Made by a program: the position numbers and the translations under genes
In this document: positions 61,039-64,000 of the stretch, one piece after another
Layout of the letters: every line of letters starts with the position of its first letter
How positions within the stretch are numbered: the first letter of the stretch is position 1
The notes under the pieces: model-generated
Databases searched by the model: none
The model's input: the letters and a program-made list of their open reading frames with translations, nothing else
What the model was told of the DNA's origin: nothing
Assembly: GCF_900156335.1 (NCBI RefSeq)
Contig: NZ_FTMZ01000021.1
Location: 1 to 64,000 of the forward strand
Length of the DNA stretch: 64,000 nucleotides
From: Sphaerotilus natans
Lineage (GTDB): Bacteria; Pseudomonadota; Gammaproteobacteria; Burkholderiales; Burkholderiaceae_C
Direction: 5' to 3'

Positions 61039-63090
61039 ATGAGCACCGTGATGCATCTGCAGAGCTTCATTGCCGGGCGCTGGCTCGGCGCCGAGCCGGC
61101 GGCGGCGCTGCGCAGCGCGGTCGACGGCCGCGTCGTCGCCCACACCCACGCCGAGGCGATCGACTTCGCCGAGGCGGTCGATTTCGCCCGTGTCGCCGGC
61201 CTGCGCGGCCTGCTGGCGCTGGACTTCCAGCAGCGCGCGCAGCGGCTCAAGGCGCTGGCGAAATACCTGCTCGAGCACAAGGAGACGCTCTACGCGGCCT
61301 CCGCGCCCACCGGTGCGACCCGGCAGGACGCCTGGATCGACATCGAGGGCGGCATCGGCACGCTGTTCGCGTACGCCAGCCTGGGCTCGGGCGAGCTGCC
61401 CTCAGGCAATGTGCTGCACGAGGGCCCGGCGATGCCGCTGGGCAAGGGCGGCGGCTTTGCCGGCACGCACATCCTGGTGCCGCGCCGTGGCCTGGCGGTC
61501 CACATCAACGCCTTCAACTTTCCCGTGTGGGGCCTGCTGGAGAAGTTCGCGCCGAGCTTCCTGGCCGGCATGCCCTGCATCGGCAAGCCGGCGACGGCGA
61601 CCAGCTTCCTGACCGAGGCGCTGGTGCGGCTGATCGATGCCAGCGGCCTGCTGCCGGCCGGCAGCCTGCAGCTGGTGATCGGCGGCACCGGGGACCTGCT
61701 CGACCGGCTCGACGGCTGCGACGTGGTCACCTTCACCGGCTCGGCCGACACCGCGGCCAAGCTGCGGGTGCACCCGAACCTGATCCGCCAGTCGGTGCCC
61801 TTCAACGCCGAGGCCGATTCGCTCAACTGCGCGGTGCTGGCCGATGACGTGACGCCGGACGACGAGGAGTTCGAGCTGTTCGTGCGCGAGGTCGCGCGCG
61901 AGATGACGGTCAAGGCCGGGCAGAAGTGCACCGCGATCCGCCGCGCACTGGTGCCCCGGCGCCATCTCGACGCGGTGGCCGAGCGGCTGCGCGCACGCCT
62001 GGCCCGGGTGGTGGTGGGCGATCCGGCGCAGGAGGGCGTGAAGATGGGCCCGCTGGCCTCGCACGCGCAGCAGGCCGATGTGGCCGAGCGGGTGGCGCGC
62101 CTGCGCGAGCACGCCGAGCTGGTCTGCGGCGGCGGCACCGACGTGATTCCGCTCGGCGCCGGCACCGATCACGGCGCCTTCTTCGCGCCGACGCTGCTGC
62201 TCAGCCGCGACCCGTGGCGCGACGCGGCGGTGCACGACGTCGAGGCCTTCGGCCCGGTCAGCACGCTGATGCCGTTTGATTCGATGGACGAGGCGGTCGA
62301 GCTGGCCGCGCGCGGGCGCGGCTCGCTGGTGGCCTCGCTGGTGACGCACTCGCCCCGGGTGGCCGCGCAGGTGGTGCCGGCGATGGCGGCGCTGCATGGG
62401 CGGGTGCATGTGCTCGACCGCGTCTCGGCCAAGGAATCGACCGGCCACGGCTCGCCGCTGCCGGCGCTCAAGCATGGCGGGCCGGGGCGCGCGGGCGGCG
62501 GCGAGGAGCTGGGCGGCATCCGCGCCGTCAAGCACCTGCTGCAGCGCACCGCGGTGCAGGGCTCGCCGACGATGCTGGCGGCCATCACCGGCGAGCATGT
62601 GCGCGGCGCCGAGGTCATCGAGACCGAGGTGCACCCCTTCCGGCGCCATTTCGAGGATCTGCAGGTCGGCGAGTCGCTGCTGACGCACCGGCGCACCGTG
62701 ACCGAGGCCGACATCGTCGCCTTCGGCGGCATCTCGGGCGACTTCTTCTACATGCACTTCGACGAGGTTGCTGCCCGGCAGACGCAGTTCGGCCAGCGCA
62801 TCGCGCACGGCTATTTTGTGCTGTCGGCGGCCGCGGGCCTGTTCGTGTCGCCGGCGCCGGGGCCGGTGCTGGCCAACTACGGGCTGGACACGCTGCGCTT
62901 CGTCAAGCCGGTGGGCATCGGCGACACCATTCGCGCGCGGCTGACCTGCAAGCGCAAGATCGACCGCAACCGGGTCGATCCGAGTGGCGTCGGCCAGGGC
63001 GTGGTGGCCTGGGATGTCGAGGTCAGCAACCAGCACGGCGAGCTGGTGGCCAGCTACGACATCCTGACGCTGGTGGCCAAGCGAGGGTGA
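61039..63090 (+). CDS. paaZ: PaaZ bifunctional oxepin-CoA hydrolase / semialdehyde dehydrogenase
   Basis: A 683-residue fusion, close to the 681 of E. coli PaaZ. The N-terminal aldehyde dehydrogenase (about 1-520) has the nucleophile Cys in [12 protein letters not shown] and cofactor motifs [10 protein letters not shown] and FTGSADTA. The C-terminal MaoC (R)-hydratase part (about 540-683) has [13 protein letters not shown] and [16 protein letters not shown] and opens the oxepin ring. ATG 61039 follows GGGGA; a GTG at 61021 overlapping the previous stop is an alternative. Confidence 0.95.
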   Translation: MSTVMHLQSFIAGRWLGAEPAAALRSAVDGRVVAHTHAEAIDFAEAVDFARVAGLRGLLALDFQQRAQRLKALAKYLLEHKETLYAASAPTGATRQDAWIDIEGGIGTLFAYASLGSGELPSGNVLHEGPAMPLGKGGGFAGTHILVPRRGLAVHINAFNFPVWGLLEKFAPSFLAGMPCIGKPATATSFLTEALVRLIDASGLLPAGSLQLVIGGTGDLLDRLDGCDVVTFTGSADTAAKLRVHPNLIRQSVPFNAEADSLNCAVLADDVTPDDEEFELFVREVAREMTVKAGQKCTAIRRALVPRRHLDAVAERLRARLARVVVGDPAQEGVKMGPLASHAQQADVAERVARLREHAELVCGGGTDVIPLGAGTDHGAFFAPTLLLSRDPWRDAAVHDVEAFGPVSTLMPFDSMDEAVELAARGRGSLVASLVTHSPRVAAQVVPAMAALHGRVHVLDRVSAKESTGHGSPLPALKHGGPGRAGGGEELGGIRAVKHLLQRTAVQGSPTMLAAITGEHVRGAEVIETEVHPFRRHFEDLQVGESLLTHRRTVTEADIVAFGGISGDFFYMHFDEVAARQTQFGQRIAHGYFVLSAAAGLFVSPAPGPVLANYGLDTLRFVKPVGIGDTIRARLTCKRKIDRNRVDPSGVGQGVVAWDVEVSNQHGELVASYDILTLVAKRG

Positions 63091-63213
63091 GGGCGAGGAG
63101 GCGGGGAACGATTGCTTCCCATCTCCTTCGTTCCGAGGATGCGCCTGTCATGCCCGCGGTGGATACTGCGCGCCTGAGACACTCCGTGTCATCTCCGGGG
63201 GGAGAAACAGGCC

Positions 63214-64000
63214 ATGGACATCGATGCACTGATCCGTCATCCGTCGCTGCAGGCGCTGATGCCGCGCCTGGAGCGCTTGCGCGACAAGCGCTTCAGCGAC
63301 CTGGTCGACCAGCAGGGCCACCAGTATGTGGATCTGGTGATGGAGGGCGGCGGCATGCTCGGCATCGCGCTGGTGGGCTACACCTGGGCGCTGGAGCAGG
63401 CGGGGCTGCGCTTCCTGGGGGTGGGCGGCACGTCGGCGGGCTCGATCAATGCGCTGCTGCTGGCGGCGCTGGGGCCGCCCGCCCAGGCCAAGGGGCCGCA
63501 GCTGTTGCAGGATCTGGCGGCGCTGGACTTTCGCGGCTTCGTCGACGGCGGGCGCCGCAGCCGCCGGCTGATCGATGCGGCGCTGGCGCCCGATCCCAGC
63601 CCCTGGCGGCTGGCCTGGCGGGCCTGGCGGGTGCGCGGCCTGCTGAAGACGCGGCTCGGGCTCAATCCGGGCGCGGTCTTCCAGGACTGGATCCACGGCG
63701 TGCTGGCGCGCGAGGGCGTGAGCACGCTCGAGGCGCTGCAGGCGCGCCTGGCCGAGCCCCCGCCGGGGCTGTGGAACTGGCGTCAGAACCGGCTGCTCGA
63801 GCCGCAGGAGGCGCGCGGGCGGCTGGCGATCGTCGCCGCCGATGTGGCCTCCGAGAGCAAGGTGGTCTTTCCCGACCATGCGGCGCTGTATTTCGCCGAC
63901 CCGGCGCGGGCCGATCCGGCGCTGTTCGCGCGGGCGTCGATGTCGATTCCCTTCTTCTTCGAGCCGCTGCGCCTGAGCGTGCCGCAGGACGACGGTGCGG
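63214..64000 (+). CDS. Patatin-like phospholipase, partial (runs off window)
   Basis: The first 262 residues of a patatin-family lipid acyl hydrolase; the 3' end lies beyond the window. ATG 63214 follows GGGGGGAGAAA. The oxyanion loop VMEGGGMLGIAL and the nucleophile elbow GVGGTSAGSINALL are present. The Asp of the Ser-Asp dyad would lie downstream, where DGA/DGG is expected near the edge. No signal peptide is seen, so it is cytosolic or a secreted-effector type; function unknown. Confidence 0.87.
   Translation, partial: MDIDALIRHPSLQALMPRLERLRDKRFSDLVDQQGHQYVDLVMEGGGMLGIALVGYTWALEQAGLRFLGVGGTSAGSINALLLAALGPPAQAKGPQLLQDLAALDFRGFVDGGRRSRRLIDAALAPDPSPWRLAWRAWRVRGLLKTRLGLNPGAVFQDWIHGVLAREGVSTLEALQARLAEPPPGLWNWRQNRLLEPQEARGRLAIVAADVASESKVVFPDHAALYFADPARADPALFARASMSIPFFFEPLRLSVPQDDGA

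Overview
The window is high-GC DNA from a betaproteobacterium, most probably a member of the Burkholderiales in the Sphaerotilus/Leptothrix/Rubrivivax/Ideonella neighbourhood. That placement is inferred from base composition, the phaC-phaA-phaB order, a Burkholderiales-type phenylacetate (paa) cluster that includes a TetR regulator and a Liv-type binding protein, and a polyamine pot/puu cluster. No 16S gene is present, so the genus is not fixed. About 51 protein genes are packed tightly, with one tRNA-Lys(CTT) at the left edge and a patatin-like gene cut by the right edge. There is no rRNA, CRISPR array, transposase or prophage.

Region 1 (0.2-10.4 kb): a lipoprotein hydrolase, then a minus-strand set of four genes: a TonB-dependent receptor behind a Fur-box-like palindrome, a TolC-family outer-membrane protein, an EctB/PvdH-type diaminobutyrate aminotransferase, and a 1380-residue Pls/PosA-type single-module peptide synthetase. 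This set looks like an iron-controlled system that makes and exports a diaminobutyrate-derived product, perhaps a cationic homopolymer or a metallophore, and imports a metal complex. It is the best candidate for an undescribed system here. Region 2 (10.6-25 kb): a complete Lap-type biofilm adhesion system: TolC-like LapE with an unusual C-terminal extension, LapG protease, LapD c-di-GMP receptor, a 1840-residue RTX/Calx-beta adhesin with a PAAG site where LapG should cut, and LapC/LapB secretion proteins.

Region 3 (25-34.7 kb): a NUDIX hydrolase, maiA, pgeF, a small membrane protein divergent from the phaCAB polyhydroxybutyrate operon, lexA with two SOS-like boxes divergent from an asparaginase, and the peroxide pair ohrR-ohr. 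Region 4 (34.7-47.5 kb): a long leftward polyamine gene set, puuB-puuD-puuA-spuC, then puuC-potFGHI and a DMT exporter. It carries putrescine/spermidine uptake plus the gamma-glutamyl-putrescine pathway, and is interrupted by an oppositely oriented, lower-GC vapBC toxin-antitoxin pair.

Region 5 (47.7-52 kb): a P-loop kinase, an orphan PhoB-like response regulator preceded by Pho-box-like repeats, a MASE2 diguanylate cyclase, tadA and an LD-carboxypeptidase. Region 6 (52-63.1 kb): the phenylacetate pathway. paaY diverges from paaG-paaI-paaK-paaABCDE, a TetR regulator (PaaR), a branched-chain-type binding protein and paaZ, with a TetR-type operator between paaY and paaG. Together these activate phenylacetate to its CoA ester, epoxidise it, isomerise it to the oxepin and open the ring; the beta-oxidation genes paaF/H/J are not in the window.
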